Assembly (NCBI RefSeq): GCF_018139145.2
Contig: NC_059475.1
Location: 19,100,937 to 19,164,936, forward strand
Length of the DNA stretch: 64,000 nucleotides
DNA from: Gymnogyps californianus
Taxonomy: Eukaryota > Chordata > Aves > Accipitriformes > Cathartidae
Reading direction: 5' to 3'
This document shows, one piece after another, positions 1 through 12,070 of this stretch; positions within the stretch are counted from its first letter, which is position 1, and the number at the start of each line of letters is the position of its first letter. The position numbers were made by a program, and so were the translations under genes. The notes under the pieces are model-generated. The model made no database searches and was not told the DNA's origin. It was given only the letters and a program-made list of their open reading frames with translations.

Positions 1-290
1 CCCTTCCAGGTTTGTATGCTGAACATGATGTTGTATGGTATGGAATATCCCTTTGGTCAGTTGGGGTCAGCTGTCCCAGCTGTGTCCCCTCCCAACTTCT
101 TGTGCACCCCCTGCCTACTCAGTGGTGGGGTGGTGTGAGGAGCAGAAAAGGCCTTGACTCTGTGTAAGCACTGCTTAGCAATAACAAAAACATCTCTGTA
201 TTATCAACACTGTTTCCAGCACAAATCCAAAACATAGCCCCATACTAGCTACTATGAAGAAAATTAACTCTGTCCCAGCCAAAACCAGCA
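1..290 (-). mobile_element. Solo-LTR-like fragment, subfamily A, cut by window edge
   Basis: On the - strand it starts TGCTGGTTTTGGC and continues with the same blocks as the LTRs at 5222 and 1575: TGTTGATAA, GTTATTGCTAAGCA, a conserved GGACAGCTGACC-like block and AAGGGATATTCCATACC. It shares the AAGGCC-containing middle segment with the copy at 5222-5796 and lacks the CCCATGCTCTGCC block of the other copies, so I place it in the same subfamily as 5222. The 3' half of the LTR lies left of the window. Confidence 0.75.
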
Positions 291-362
291 CACCCTGTTA
301 GAAATGAAAAGACATTTTGTAATATCACTTGACCGAAAGAACAAGGGCATACACGTCTGTAA

Positions 363-393
363 GCACACACACACACTCACATTCACACACACT
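363..393. repeat. Interrupted (CA)n microsatellite
   Basis: A run of CA dinucleotides interrupted by CTCACATT. Simple repeat with no sign of function. Confidence 0.8.
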
Positions 394-1062
394 GGCAAGC
401 TTTTAAAAGAGCAAAATTTCAGACTAAAAGAGAGCAAGAATTTGAACAGGATGGGGAGTTGAAACAGAAGCTTTTAATTGCTTCCTGATTGCTTGGGTCA
501 AGTATTGAATATGATAAAAGGGAAAGCAGAACAACATGATTTTCTGTTTGATTCTCCCTCCTGCTGTTCTGTGAATGGAAGTGGTGAAGCACTCAGGAGG
601 GGGGTAGGGGAGACAGGGGTCTGGAGAGAGGAGAGAAAGAAAAGGCTTCTCAAGACTTTCTACTTTTGTGCATGAAAAGTTTGAAATATTGTAAAACTAA
701 TTATTTTAGGAGGAATGCACTGCTGTATTGTCTGAATGTCATAAATACTTTTTTCCCCATAATCAGCAGAAATCATCCATCTCTATAATATTTTCTAACC
801 TCTTGATTAGCACAAAGTTAATTTGGTGCTTATCAGTCCAAAGTAAGGGTAGCATGAAATTAACTTAGAGCCAAATCTTCGTTTCCTTCCTTCACCACCT
901 TCCTTTTGACATAAACAGTCATTTTGTTGAATAAGGAATGAGTTTAAAATATATGAGGACTTTATGATTTCACCTATTATGAGTATTTCCATGTTATTCA
1001 ACATGGCATTTTTCTTTTGTGCATGTTTTTCCTCCCTCCCCCAAAACCTTCTGAATACTCCC

Positions 1063-1500
1063 TTAAATAAAGCAGGTCCAGTTTGGCTCTGGTGTAACTC
1101 TATGGCTTTCCAACTTCCTTTCAAATAGAACATTAGAATTTTGGACTTCTGTTCTGGTAATACCAATAGATGAATTGATGTTGAATGTAGATATTTGTTT
1201 TCCAGTTTTATGAAAAGCCACAGTGGTCCAAGGAGTACCTTCTTTTGGTTTTGAAGGCTGAACCTTTTTATCTTCCTCAAATTGTAGTATTACCACACTG
1301 TTGTCTACAGGAGTTTGTCTTTCTCTCCTGCATCAATATACAACACAGGCAGGGAGGCTGCACTTCTGAAACCGCCACATGGAGTCTTCAAGAGGCAGCC
1401 TGAAGCCACGTGAGGAGTCATCAGCAGGGTTTTTCAGTGATTATCACTCTCCTTAGTCTCCTTTGGGTTTTGTGCAGCTGGTGCACTGCCGCTTTAGTGA
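1063..1500 (-). pseudogene. Possible decayed coding remnant, unrecognised
   Basis: On the - strand, the frame read from about 1430 down to 1063 gives a protein-like stretch of over 100 residues with a single in-frame stop near 1343. It contains the words GFRLPLEDSMWRFQ, TPVDNSVVILQFEED and GTPWTTVAFHKTGKQ. A neighbouring frame just upstream (about 1500 to 1430) gives TKAAVHQLHKTQRRLRRV before stops, as a frameshifted continuation would. I do not recognise the protein. Composition looks less random than nearby frames, but the evidence is weak and chance is a real alternative. If real it is broken by a stop and a frameshift, and the LTR at 1575 lies directly upstream of it on the - strand. Confidence 0.25.
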
Positions 1501-1574
1501 ACGTTAGCTATGATGAACAAATCCTGTATGGGTTAAAATAAGTTGGGACATAACCTCATGTCCTCCTAACAAGA

Positions 1575-2197
1575 TGTCCTGGTTTCAGCTGGGATAGAGT
1601 CAATTTTCTTCTTAGTAGCTGGTATAGTGTTGAGTTTTGGATTTAGTGTGAGAATGATGTTGATAACACTCTGATGTTTTAGTTGTTGCTAAGTAGCACT
1701 TACCCTAAGTTAAGAATTTTTCAGTTTCCCATGCTCTGCCAGCAAGCAGGTGTACAAGAAGCTGGGAGGGAGCATAGCCAGGACAGCTGACCCGAACTAG
1801 CCAAAGGGATATTCCATACCATAGAACATCATGCTCAGTATATAAACCAGGGGGAGTTGGCCAGGAGGGGGAGATCGCTGCTTGGGCATCGGTCAGTGGG
1901 TGGTGAGCAATTGCATTGTGCATCACTGAGTTTTTTTCTTTTTTTTTCTTTTTTTCCCTCTTCTTTTTTTTTGTTGTTATATTCCTTTTCATTACTATTA
2001 TTATTATTATTATTATTATATTTCATTATTATTATTATCATTAGTATTATATTTTACTTCAGTTATTAAACCGTTCTTATCTCAACCCATGAGTTTTACC
2101 TTTTTTTCTGATTCTCCTCCCCATCCCACTGGGAGCAGGGGGAAGTGAGGGAGCAGCTGCGTGGTGCTTAGCTGCTGGCTGGGGTTAAACCACGATA
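1575..2197 (+). mobile_element. Solo LTR, ERVL-like, subfamily B
   Basis: It starts TGTCCTGGTTTCAGC and ends GGTTAAACCACGATA. Flanks are CAAGA before and CAAGG after, which fits a 5-bp target duplication with one change and a last dinucleotide decayed from CA to TA. It has a TATATAAA box at 1839-1846, a T-rich stretch, a TTA-trinucleotide run (about 1993-2045) and an ATTAAA near 2066. No internal viral genes adjoin it, so it is a solo LTR left by recombination. It shares blocks with 5890-6350 and 28599-29201. Confidence 0.88.
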
Positions 2198-4139
2198 CAA
2201 GGTTTTCCTTTCGTAGAAATTCATTGCACATTTCTGAATCTCCTTGTCTCTTCCCCCACCCTTTTTGCTTCTTAGTGAAGTGTGTTTTAAAGGGACATTG
2301 TTCAAAGATATTTTAATAGAAGTGAGTCGCTCTACACGCAAAGCTGCTGCATGTCCCAAACTTATTAAAAACAATAAGGACTTTGCACACGGAAGACGAG
2401 GCTAACAAGCTCAAACTTTACAATGCAAAACATACCACAATGTTTCTTGACCCTATTGCCTTTTGTCGCTCTGTTTTCCCTACGAGATTCGTGGATGCTC
2501 CCATTTAAGAGACATTTAAAAAGGGCAGTTTTTTGAGGCCACTTGGAATTGCCTTTCTTGATACACCTGATATCCCTACAGAAATCTAATTTGCAGCATG
2601 GGGCTTTGTAATTTCATGCTAGAACAGCATAAAATGGAAGAATAACTCATCCAGGAGGAGGGGATTATGTAACAGTAGTGAAGGAGAATCAGCAGAGACA
2701 GCGAAGATGCTTTGGAAAGTCATGTTGTTCTGCAGTGCCATACACCCGCTAATTGGTGTCAAACAACAGGGAGATACATTGCCAACAAGTGGAAGAAAAG
2801 AGAGGGAGGAAAAAAGCTTGGTATTAATACAGCTCACCTAAATTCACTCGGACAAAAAGGTATATTGCAGCTGAATAAAATCCTCCTGTATTGCCCAGGC
2901 TCCATCTCATGAATGCCTGCTTTTCTTTCTCCTTTCCTTTTCCTTTCCATAGTATTACAGACTGTGACAAAAACAGTATCTTTGGTGTCACTGGTGTACT
3001 TCAGCTATTGAGAATGCAGAATGAGACATTTGGTGTAGGGATGCACACAGCCTGTTACAAGTCATGTCAAACAGGAGCAGTACAGTTGAGTGCTGGGAGA
3101 GGCACAACACACCCCATTAAGGATTTGGTGTGAAAGTGTGCCGAGTTAATGGAAGCTGTGGACTCTGCCCCAGAAAGGACACTCATTAGCAAACCAAAAG
3201 AACTGCTGACAGACACACTGAAGAAACTTTGAAGGTTGATGAGCTGGCTTGGGAAACCTCATTAATTATTCCAACACATGGATGCTCTAAAGGTGCCACA
3301 GATCTCCACTGGAGAATAGGGTAGACAGCCCTATACAGCCCACTTAGCTTGTCCTAGTATTGAAGTATGTGAGGATGGGACTAGTGTGAGAATAGCAATG
3401 ACACTCAGTACTGTGTACAGCTATTCTAGGCTGTTCCTTAACTTTAAAATAGCCACAGTAGAGGCACAGATAAAATATGCTGCCAACCAAGAGAAAAGGG
3501 TACACGGCCACAGGCTCAGGCTGGAGAAAAAGCAAGGAGGAGAATTGCCATGGATAGGAGCAGGAGATGGGTGGGAAAGCCAAGGAGAGAGGGGTAGAGG
3601 AGCTCTGCTGCAAGAATGCTCCCCCCCAGGTCTTTGTTCACCCTATTATTTTTTTTATCCAGTATGAATTCTCCCTGCTGCTGTTAATGGTATGGAGATT
3701 GTTGTTTTATTGATCTATCCACCATGATTTTCACATTTGCCTCCTAAATGGTTAGCGTTATCTAAGAATCTGGTGTACAATTCAGCTGGAATTGCTCTAA
3801 CATGCAGTATTTCTTATCTATCAAAAAAGTACTTATCATTACATCATCTGTCTAGGTGCCTTTTAAATTTCTTAGTTTTCTTGATACTACAGAATCCTAT
3901 GTCATCTAAAAATGGGGTCACTTCACTGTTCATAACAGTTCTCTGAACATTCATTCAGTAAATATACCAAAAGCATCAGTCCTAGCATGGTGCCTTTCAC
4001 CACTCTTGGTTAATACTGAGCTGTTTTGAAAAATTATATATTTTTGCTCACTGTTTAACTCTTAATTTCTAATGAAGGCATTTTACCCTAAAACTCTTCA
4101 TTTTCTTAATAACACCTTCTGATATTTTTTATCATAACA
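2198..4139. other. Intergenic DNA, nothing recognised
   Basis: No open frame with protein-like composition, no RNA gene and no clear repeat was seen. Short frames on both strands look like chance. Confidence 0.5.
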
Positions 4140-5190
4140 TCTTGCAAGCCACGGCCGCTCAGTGGGAGCAGGCAGTTGAGAACCATGGGATTGTGACATC
4201 TGCACTATGTCACGCTCGGGCAGGCTGGAAGCTCTCAGAGCACGGCAGTGTCCTGCCACCTTGGCCATGTTTTCCTCCTCCAACGTGAAAACCTCTCTGG
4301 TTAATAAACTATCTTTGACAAATGAAAACTTACAAAATCAAAGATGGCACCTCAGAGAAACAGTAGCAGAGCTGGATATTGAAAATCGGAATTTACTGAA
4401 AGAAAGTGAAGATTTGAAGGATGGGTACAGGCAACTGCAGGCCAGTGCAGGCTGTTTGAGGACATTAGTAGGAGACCTACACAGAGAAGTGGATGATGCC
4501 AGGGACACAATGAAAGACAAAGAAAACAAAATCAAACAATTAGAACTGCAGAATAAAAATTTGGATTAAATGAATGAACAACTGAAGGCAGAGATCATGG
4601 AAATGTCCTGCCAGATTTCTCCATACTGGGATAATAAAATGTATCAAAAGATAGATATATTAGAAGTGAGGAATATGTTTGAAAATTAGAAGGCATTTGG
4701 GATGCTTGCAAGTCAGACTGGAATTGAAGGAGAAACTGTATGAGCAAGAAAAGTTCCGAGCCCACCAGTTAAGGAACATATTAGAAGAACTTCAGAAGCT
4801 CAGGGAAGTTCAGAGGAATTGCATTGTGCAGATGAAAGGACAACTAGAAGGATTAGCTGAGGAAGCTGCACTTTTGGCAGTACTGAATGAGAACAAATCC
4901 TGAGCGTGCTCCTCCTTACTGCATAAGTCTGCTGAAGCCAAACTTCTGGAGGACTCTCTCCCTTCGCTTAAAACCCAAAATTTCTTGTGTTACATTTGGA
5001 ATATCTTAAAGCTCTTGCTGTTAGTAACAGTTTGCTTTGGACTTCTCAGCTACTATTTTATCAGCAACAACATTCCACTATTGTTTAGTGGCAGTATATT
5101 TGATATACTGGTGCAAATCTTGTACTCATACTTCATTTTTAAAAAAGAAGGACTATTACCATTTTAAGAATAGCTATAAAGGCTCTGCAG
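4140..5190 (+). pseudogene. Intronless coiled-coil, tail-anchored protein pseudogene
   Basis: From the ATG at 4207 a frame of 120 codons gives a heptad-rich coiled coil (words such as LTNENLQNQRWHLRETVAEL and KIKQLELQNKNLD), then a stop at 4567-4569. The same frame continues as MNEQLKAEIMEMSCQ to another stop near 4689. The reading then shifts frame and resumes at about 4700 with VRLELKEKLYEQEKFRAHQL. After a TGA at 4901-4903 the same frame runs on to a hydrophobic segment (ILKLLLLVTVCFGLLSYYFI) and about 35 more residues ending KEGLLPF at 5166. Order: coiled coil, one C-terminal membrane span, short tail. No introns are visible over 1 kb, which suggests a processed retrocopy. The layout recalls TMCO5, IRAG2/LRMP or KASH5-type proteins; I cannot assign it. 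An LTR begins about 30 bp after the end. At least two stops and one frameshift make it non-coding as it stands. Confidence 0.6.
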
Positions 5191-5221
5191 AGTTATCCAC
5201 ATCAATTTAGTAATCTCCCCT

Positions 5222-5796
5222 TGTACTGGTTTTGGCTATGATAGAGTTCAATTTCTTCACGGTAGCTTGTACGGTGCTACATTTTGGATTTGTGATTAAA
5301 ACAGTGTTGATAACACAAGGATGTTTTAGTTATTGCTAAGCAGTGCTTACACAGCATTAAGGCCTTTTCGGCTTCTCACATGACCCCACCAGTGAGGAGG
5401 CTGGGGGTGCACAAGAAGCTGAGAGGGAGCAAAGCCAGGACAGCTGACCCCAACCGACCAAAGGGATATCCCATACCATATGATGTCATGCTCAGCAATA
5501 AAACTGGGGGGATGGAGGTTGGCATGGGCTGCCATTGCTCAGGGACTGGCTGGGCATCAGTTGGTTGGTGGTGAGCAAGTGTTTTCTTTTGCATCACTTG
5601 TTTTTCTTGGTTTTGTTTTGTTGTGGTTTTTTCCCCCCTCTTTGTTGCTTTTTTAAAAAATTATTAAACTCTCTTTATCTCAATGCACAAGTTTTCCCAC
5701 TTTTACCCTTCTGATTCTACCCCTAATTCTGCTGTGGGGAAGTGAGCGAGCAGCTATGTGGTGCTGAGCTGCCTACCAGGGTTAAACCACGATGCA
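5222..5796 (+). mobile_element. Solo LTR, subfamily A, degraded ends
   Basis: It starts TGTACTGGTTTTGGC and ends near GGTTAAACCACGATGCA. Internal blocks match the LTR at 1-290 (AAGGCCTTTTCGGCTTCTCA, AGCAGTGCTTACACAG) and share GGACAGCTGACC and GGGATATCCCATACC with all copies. An AATAAA lies near 5499 and an ATTAAA near 5662. No clear target duplication survives. It sits directly 3' of the coiled-coil pseudogene. Confidence 0.82.
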
Positions 5797-5889
5797 TTAA
5801 TACATGAGTTCATGTGGTTTTTTTTAGAAATCAAGTAAACTTTAGGTTCTGAGCATAGTTGGTATTTTTTTTTAATTAGATTGTTAACT

Positions 5890-6350
5890 GTGAATATATT
5901 TTATAGTAGAAGATAAGAAAAAAAGAAGATAACAAAAAAGGAAGAAAATAACAAAAAGAGAGTGAAATATAACCCAAGAAAGACAAGTGATGCACAATGC
6001 AATTGCTCACCACCTGCTGACCGATGCTCAGCCAGTCCCTGAACAGCAATCCACCCCTCCTGGCCAACTCCCCCCTGTTTATATACTGAGCATGACATTC
6101 TATGGTGTGGAATATCCCTTTGGCTAGTTTGGGTCAGCTGCCCTGGCTCTGCTCCCTCTCAGCTTCTTGTGCACCTGCTTGCTGGCAGAGCATGGGAAAC
6201 TGAAAAATCCTTAATTTAGGATAAGCGCTACTTAGCAACAACTAAAAACATCAGTGTGTTATCAACATTGTTCTCATACTAAATCCAAAACTCAACACTA
6301 TACCAGCTACTAGGAAGAAAATTGACTCTATCCCAGCCAAAACCAGGACA
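5890..6350 (-). mobile_element. LTR fragment, subfamily B, 3' part missing
   Basis: Read on the - strand it starts TGTCCTGGTTTTGGCTGGG at 6350, carries the CCCATGCTCTGCCAGCAAGC block and a TATA box (complement of TTTATATA at 6078-6085), and fades at about 5890 in a T-rich tract after GCATTGTGCATCACT. The last U5-like part seen in 28599-29201 is absent. It is inverted relative to the LTR that ends at 5796, about 100 bp away. Confidence 0.8.
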
Positions 6351-9300
6351 AAACCCAACAGAGAACTCACTGCCTCAGGCAAAGGAGACAAAAAAATTGC
6401 AGTTTGTGCTAATCTGACTGAAAGTGGGCAACATGCAGTACTTGATCATGGAATCCACTTCCCTACTAGACTGCCAGCTTCTAAGTTTTTTCACCTATGG
6501 GTCACATTGCAGAGTATACATTTTCTCCCGACTTTGAGGAACAGCATGGAGGAATTTAAAGATGTGGGATGTATGTTAGTTGAGCTTGGTTAAGAAAGCC
6601 TTTCATTAGTGGACATTAATTCAGGCAGTGCGTATTTACATTTGGCTAAAGCCTTTTGTTTGTGCATCTAGAGACAACAGGCACAGGAACTTTTTAAATA
6701 CAAATAAATAAATACATGCCATTTTGTGGATGGAAAGTTAAATCCTAAAGACCAACATAGCAGCTGGCCAACTGGTAATCATGGTGAGCCTTCAGAATTA
6801 TCCCTGACATTTATGCACAAAGCAGGTAGACGAAGCTTGCCAGGCAGGAGCTAGCAGACAAACAGTGCACTGAACAAATATGATACAGGGAAAAAAATCT
6901 TAGATGGTGAAGGGAAAGCTGTGATTCCAGGACATCATTTTCATTGTAGCAGTGGCAGTGGAGAAAAATTCCAGAGATGAAAAGCCTAGAACAACCCCTT
7001 AATCTCCTTTGTGCCTGTCCTGTGTGACAAGTCACCCTTTGAAATCAGAAGAGATACAGTCTAGAAGAGGAAAGTTTGAGCATAAAGAGATTGGGCAACA
7101 CTCAGAGGTAAGGTGAAGTCAGAACAAAGAAGGTTTCTATTTAAGATGCTGAACTGTGAGTCAGAGGAACTAAATTTTCTTCCTGCATCCTTACTCCTTT
7201 TCCTCTGGCAAGTCACTTAATCTCTCCATATCTCAGTTCCCCAGCTGAATAATGAGGCAGTAATATTAAATAGTGTGTTTCTTTTCATACTTGAGAGCAT
7301 TTGTTTGTTTGTTTGTTTTAACCTAGAATAATTTTACAGAACTGAGAGGGGGAATGATACGATAAATAGTTGAAAGAGCAAAGTGGAGGGGCCAAAAGAG
7401 AAGGAGTTGTGGCAAAGGCTGACGGCAGAAATCTCTTACCCTGGATCAACAACATCAGTCAGAACAGTATATGTACACATAAAAATGGTTTAATCAGAGA
7501 AAATGCCTGGTACAATTAGGACTCAATCTAAATAGAGACCTTTAAGTACTATTGTTATTGGATTACACTAATAACGAGAGGTGAACTTCCTGTAAGGGGG
7601 TATTTGTGCCAAGGTAGTCTGAACTGTATTACCTGGCAATTCATTGACAATTGCAGCTGTGCAAAGCCAGACTGATGTTACGTAATTCTTGTTGCCCAGT
7701 GCCACAGGGAAAGCTATGAGAAAAACAAATGTTCAGTGGGGACAAAGTTAGAAAGGAAACATAGTCACAAAGAAAGGGTTCCAGAAATACGTCCTGAGAA
7801 GAGTCAAGGAAGATAACTCTGCAATGGGGTAGATAGTTTTGTTGCCCTCATTTTTCAACAGATCTTCTCAAGTAGCTTTAGCTCCTGTATGCATAACACA
7901 CATGAAATCTGAGGATGGCTTACATATTTAGAGGCTTCTGTAGGAGCCAATGGCAGCATTACAGCTTGCAAATGTATTTACAGTAACACATAAATATGTG
8001 ATGAATTCTGCACAGAGAGAAAACAAATCTTTCTCTGTTTTTGATAAACTGTTTCAATAGCAGTATTTACAGGTCATAGAAAAATAAGGTTTTTCTGTTA
8101 AACCAGGGGTAAAGAACCAGAATGAGGCAAAAAATCACATATGCAGCACTGTCCTTTCTACAATTTGCAGTCTTTATGAATGATGTAGAGAAGGCTCAGA
8201 TAATCCTATGATGTTTCTGTCTTTCCCGTCTTTATTTTAGACAAAAAGAAAAGAAAATTATGTGCTTGGTTATCACAAAAAAAAGCAAAGTCATATTTTT
8301 AATTCACACATTTTTCATGTTCTGAATGTAGCTGTAGGGCTGAATTCCTGCAGGGGAAATCTGTACAATTACAGTCAGGTGACACCTTTGCGTTGAAGAC
8401 ACCATATGTGCCAGAAAGTGCTGCACAATGCTATAAGCAGCAGAAGGGAAGCCGAGCAAGAAGTGACTTGAAACAGGTATGTGAGCATATGTGTTATACA
8501 GATATGTTGGATCTGTGTGTTGTACAAACTTTTGCTTTCTTTACAGTTTATTACAACTTCAGTTAAAACCACGCTTAGAGCAGCAATTCATTGCTTTTAA
8601 ACAGCAGTTTTCTTAATCTGAAAACTTTACATACAAAGATGATGAAAACTAGCTTTTCCTACCTGCCTTATTTAATTTTCCCTCTTTGATTTGATTCATT
8701 ACTTTTTCTGGCATTCATTTTTTCTAGGTGCATTCTTGCAGACAGCTTGAGGTGTACATAAGGTCTCATGGGCGTTCATATGCACACACACTTCTGCAGT
8801 TATCCTAACTAGAAGACCATTGTATGTTAACAAGTTAGTGATCTACAGAAAAGTTAACCTGAGAAGGTGCAGGCTTGTGCTGTGCTGTACATTCAGCTTG
8901 GTATTCAGGCCTGTGGTGTGCTGCACGTATCTTTTTGCCACAGGGGAAACTTAGCCTACTAAATGTAATGACGGAGCCTGTTCGCAGCTCCCATGTGGCA
9001 CCAGTGATTACACCACCTGCATGTCCTGTGTCTTAAAACACACTTCCATATTTCTAAGTCTTTCTCCAGTCTTTCAGAAGATAGAAAGTAATGAAGTACA
9101 CTCTCTAAATATTGGGTTTGTAATTTCTTCCTGTAAATTACAGTATGTATATTACATATTGCAGTAAGTGCTGAAGACCTTGACCAAAAGGACCTTTTGT
9201 GCTAAACACTCTATGCATGTTTATTGACACAGAGATCCTGCCCTTGAGCATGCAGAATTGTAACACACAACAGGTGTGTTAATATCACCTTGTTTGGGAG

Positions 9301-11520
9301 TAGAGAGGCAGTGTGGCGAGATCAAATTACTTACTGAGATCATAGAGCCTATGGAAACTGAACTTAGATCTTCAGCAAGTCTAACAAGATGAATATTGCT
9401 CTTGTGTTTAAAGCAATTAGCTTTAAACATAAGACCAATACCTCATTAGAAGTCTCCCTTGTAGGGAGAAAATTAATTTTCTTCTTCGCTCAGATACTTG
9501 TGTGACTGAACACTAAGGTGACACCTTATATAGTGACACCTAATGATCAGTGAACAGAAGTAGGAGTCAGGAAATGCTTGAAATATTTAGCTACAGATGT
9601 AGACTCATCCAGTGCAGATGTCTGAGAACTCTGAAGCTACAGCTGACTCAGTATCTAATTGCTTTTCCTCAGCACTGTCTCTAGTACCCTAACAACTTTG
9701 AGGTTGTTGGAAGAAACCTGCTAAAAAGTTGCCAAATGTGCTGCATTTTCAGAGGTGCTGCACTCCTGCAGCTCCTATTGGCTTCCCTGAGGGTGAGGTA
9801 AGGCAGCTCTGCAGAGAAGCAGAACCGCTCGCTGTCCCTCCCTCGACAGAGCTCCAGACCCTCTTTGTACATCAGTGCCGAGTTCAAAGGAGGCTAAGGA
9901 TCTGACCACAAAGAAACCAGAATCAGTACGTATAAGAATCCTTTCACTGCAGGCACCAAGTGTATTTCAGTGCAACTTGCCCTGTTCCCCATAACCTGTC
10001 ACATTCAGCAAGAAAGGCTCTGGCGGAAAGATGGAAATAGTAAATCAGGCTATTGTATTATTTGAAAATAATCTTTTCCAAAGGGAATACATGCTAGGGA
10101 CTTTTAAGAAGATGAGACTTTAGAGCTGACAAGTGTATCTAGCATGTCAGTGTGGTAATGAAGTTAGTTCTGCACTGTTTGGAAAACAGCAAATTTCCTT
10201 GCAAGGTTTGTGATTAAACATCTAACAGAAAATAATGATTTCCTTGCAGGCACTTAGGCACCAAATATAAAGACACAGAGGGAGAGCCAACCAGAGAAAG
10301 AACTTGCTAAATATCACTACTGAAAGCCACTATTATCGTAGAGTCCTCATAATATTCACTGTTAATTATAAAAACTAATATCTATAAAATTGAAGTACCC
10401 AGTGGGAGAAAGTATGACATTTAGCTTGCAGAATTCCTTCTCCCTTCAATCCTTTTACACACACAAAAAATTGGTGCTTATTCTGTAAAAAAACAGCAGT
10501 TAGAGAGAGGAGAGAGATAGCATATTGATTTGCATGTCTATTTTGTTTTCAAGGAGGAGCAACAAATTAGCTAAATTACAAAGAAGAAAAACTGTTTTGC
10601 TGCATATAAGCAAAGATTTCTATGATGAACCTGAGTAAACAGAAGAGCAATGTTTGCTTGCCTGGGGACGGAGTGGGAGAGAAAGAATTTCTGCCCATTA
10701 CTATGAGTGCAGGGAATTGTACCTTACTTGAACCAGTGGGAAATGTTTGTTATGTTGAGCAGAGATTCACATTTGCACTACTTGTGCCTACACAAAATAT
10801 TAGATCAAATGGGAAACGTATGAACAAATTGATGGAAGAAATCTGACAAAATTTTGGGCTTGTTAGCATTACTCTAAAATAATATCCTTAACTTCTTGAA
10901 GGAAGTTGTTGCCTCTTCCTGTGTCATTTCACTCTTCTTGTTCATCATTTATCTCCTTCCGTGTCTTAATTTATATTTTGGTGAGGGGAAATCTGGTGAA
11001 CGAACAAAAACAATTCCTTCATTTTTCTACATATTTATTTTCTTTTCTGAGAAAAAAGAAAAAGGAAAAGAGAAGAGAAAAGAAAAAAAAGAAAAGAGCA
11101 AACAAAAAATGAAACAAATACATGGAAAATCGTACAGCACATGAACAGGATTCCTACAATATCCACTCATAGACTGGCATGGTACTAGGTACAAATACGG
11201 ATATCACAACTGTGAATGCTACACGTCCTCCTTCTGTGAGACTAGAATGCCAAAATCTAAGTTGCCTTAGTCTTTCTTTTCAAATAACAACTTCTGAATT
11301 CTGTCTTTTTAAAAATGAGGCAGCAGGGAATTCTCCTATTTGAAAAATAATCTAGATAAAAAAGGATAATCTGATTCAATAAAAAAGATGTGAAGATTTC
11401 ATTTGCTAGACTTCTCTCTAGAGAAGAGAGCAGCATCTTTTTAAATAAATGTGTTGATTTATTCACAATTACTGTGGGTAGGTATTTTTGCCAATCAAAC
11501 ATAACAGGTATACATTGTAG
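6351..11520. other. Intergenic DNA, nothing recognised
   Basis: About 5.2 kb of AT-rich sequence with only short chance frames. It holds a small TTTG run (about 7300-7319) and a purine-rich tract (11049-11117). No exon, RNA gene or clear transposon was seen. Confidence 0.5.
11049..11117 (+). repeat. Purine-rich (GAAA-like) tract
   Basis: Nearly uninterrupted A/G sequence built of GAAAA and GAGAA words. Low-complexity DNA. Confidence 0.75.
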
Positions 11521-11539
11521 AACAACTTCAGGAGGAGTT

Positions 11540-12070
11540 GAGAGGATGCAACTCAATAAAAACAAACAGGTCACCACACTTAGGCAAGAATAATGAACTG
11601 CAAAAACATAAGGTGAGGAAGGACAAGCTAAGTAACAGCATGACAGAAAAAGATTTGGATGTTAACATAGATCATAGGCTGAACAGGAGTAAACAATGTT
11701 ATGCTGCTGTAAAAAAGGCAAACCCTTATTGCAATTTATAGCCAGTGTTATCACCTACAAAACATTTAGTAATTCTTCAGCTCTCCTTGGAGCTGTCTGT
11801 GCCCCAGCTGGGATGTTGTGTCCAATTTTGAATACTTAAAAGAAAGTATGGTCCTATTGGGAAAAAACCAGAGGAAGATAACAATAATTATCAGGCTTCA
11901 TAAAAGTATACTTATAAGGAAAGGCTGAAGGAATTGGATTTAGACTGACATTCATCTGAACAGCTGAACTTCAGAGAAAAGAAAACTAAGAGGTAAAACA
12001 ATAGCAGTTTTCAAATACATAAAAGGTAATTTTAATGAGAGGAACAAGCTGTTTTCTGTGTCTGTTGTGG
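11540..12070 (+). mobile_element. Old CR1 LINE fragment, 3' part of ORF2 region
   Basis: Translated words such as EKDLDVNIDHRLNRSKQC and AAVKKAN match the CR1 signature seen intact in the copies at 51-55 kb and 63-64 kb (for example [19 protein letters not shown]). Further along, GGAAAGGCTGAAGGAATTGG and AGCAGTTTTCAAATACATAAAAGG match the CR1 3' region. It is strongly diverged, with many stops and no 3' tail. Confidence 0.7.

Larger units (their letters stand above)
291..1574. other. Intergenic DNA, no recognised gene
   Basis: AT-rich spacer between two LTRs. It holds a short CA-rich microsatellite (363-393) and a weak - strand protein-like stretch listed separately. I see nothing else. Confidence 0.5.

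Noticed and set aside
807..1280. 157-codon frame on the - strand
   Set aside because: It overlaps the better protein-like frame at 1063-1430 in a different phase, has random composition and no recognisable domain.
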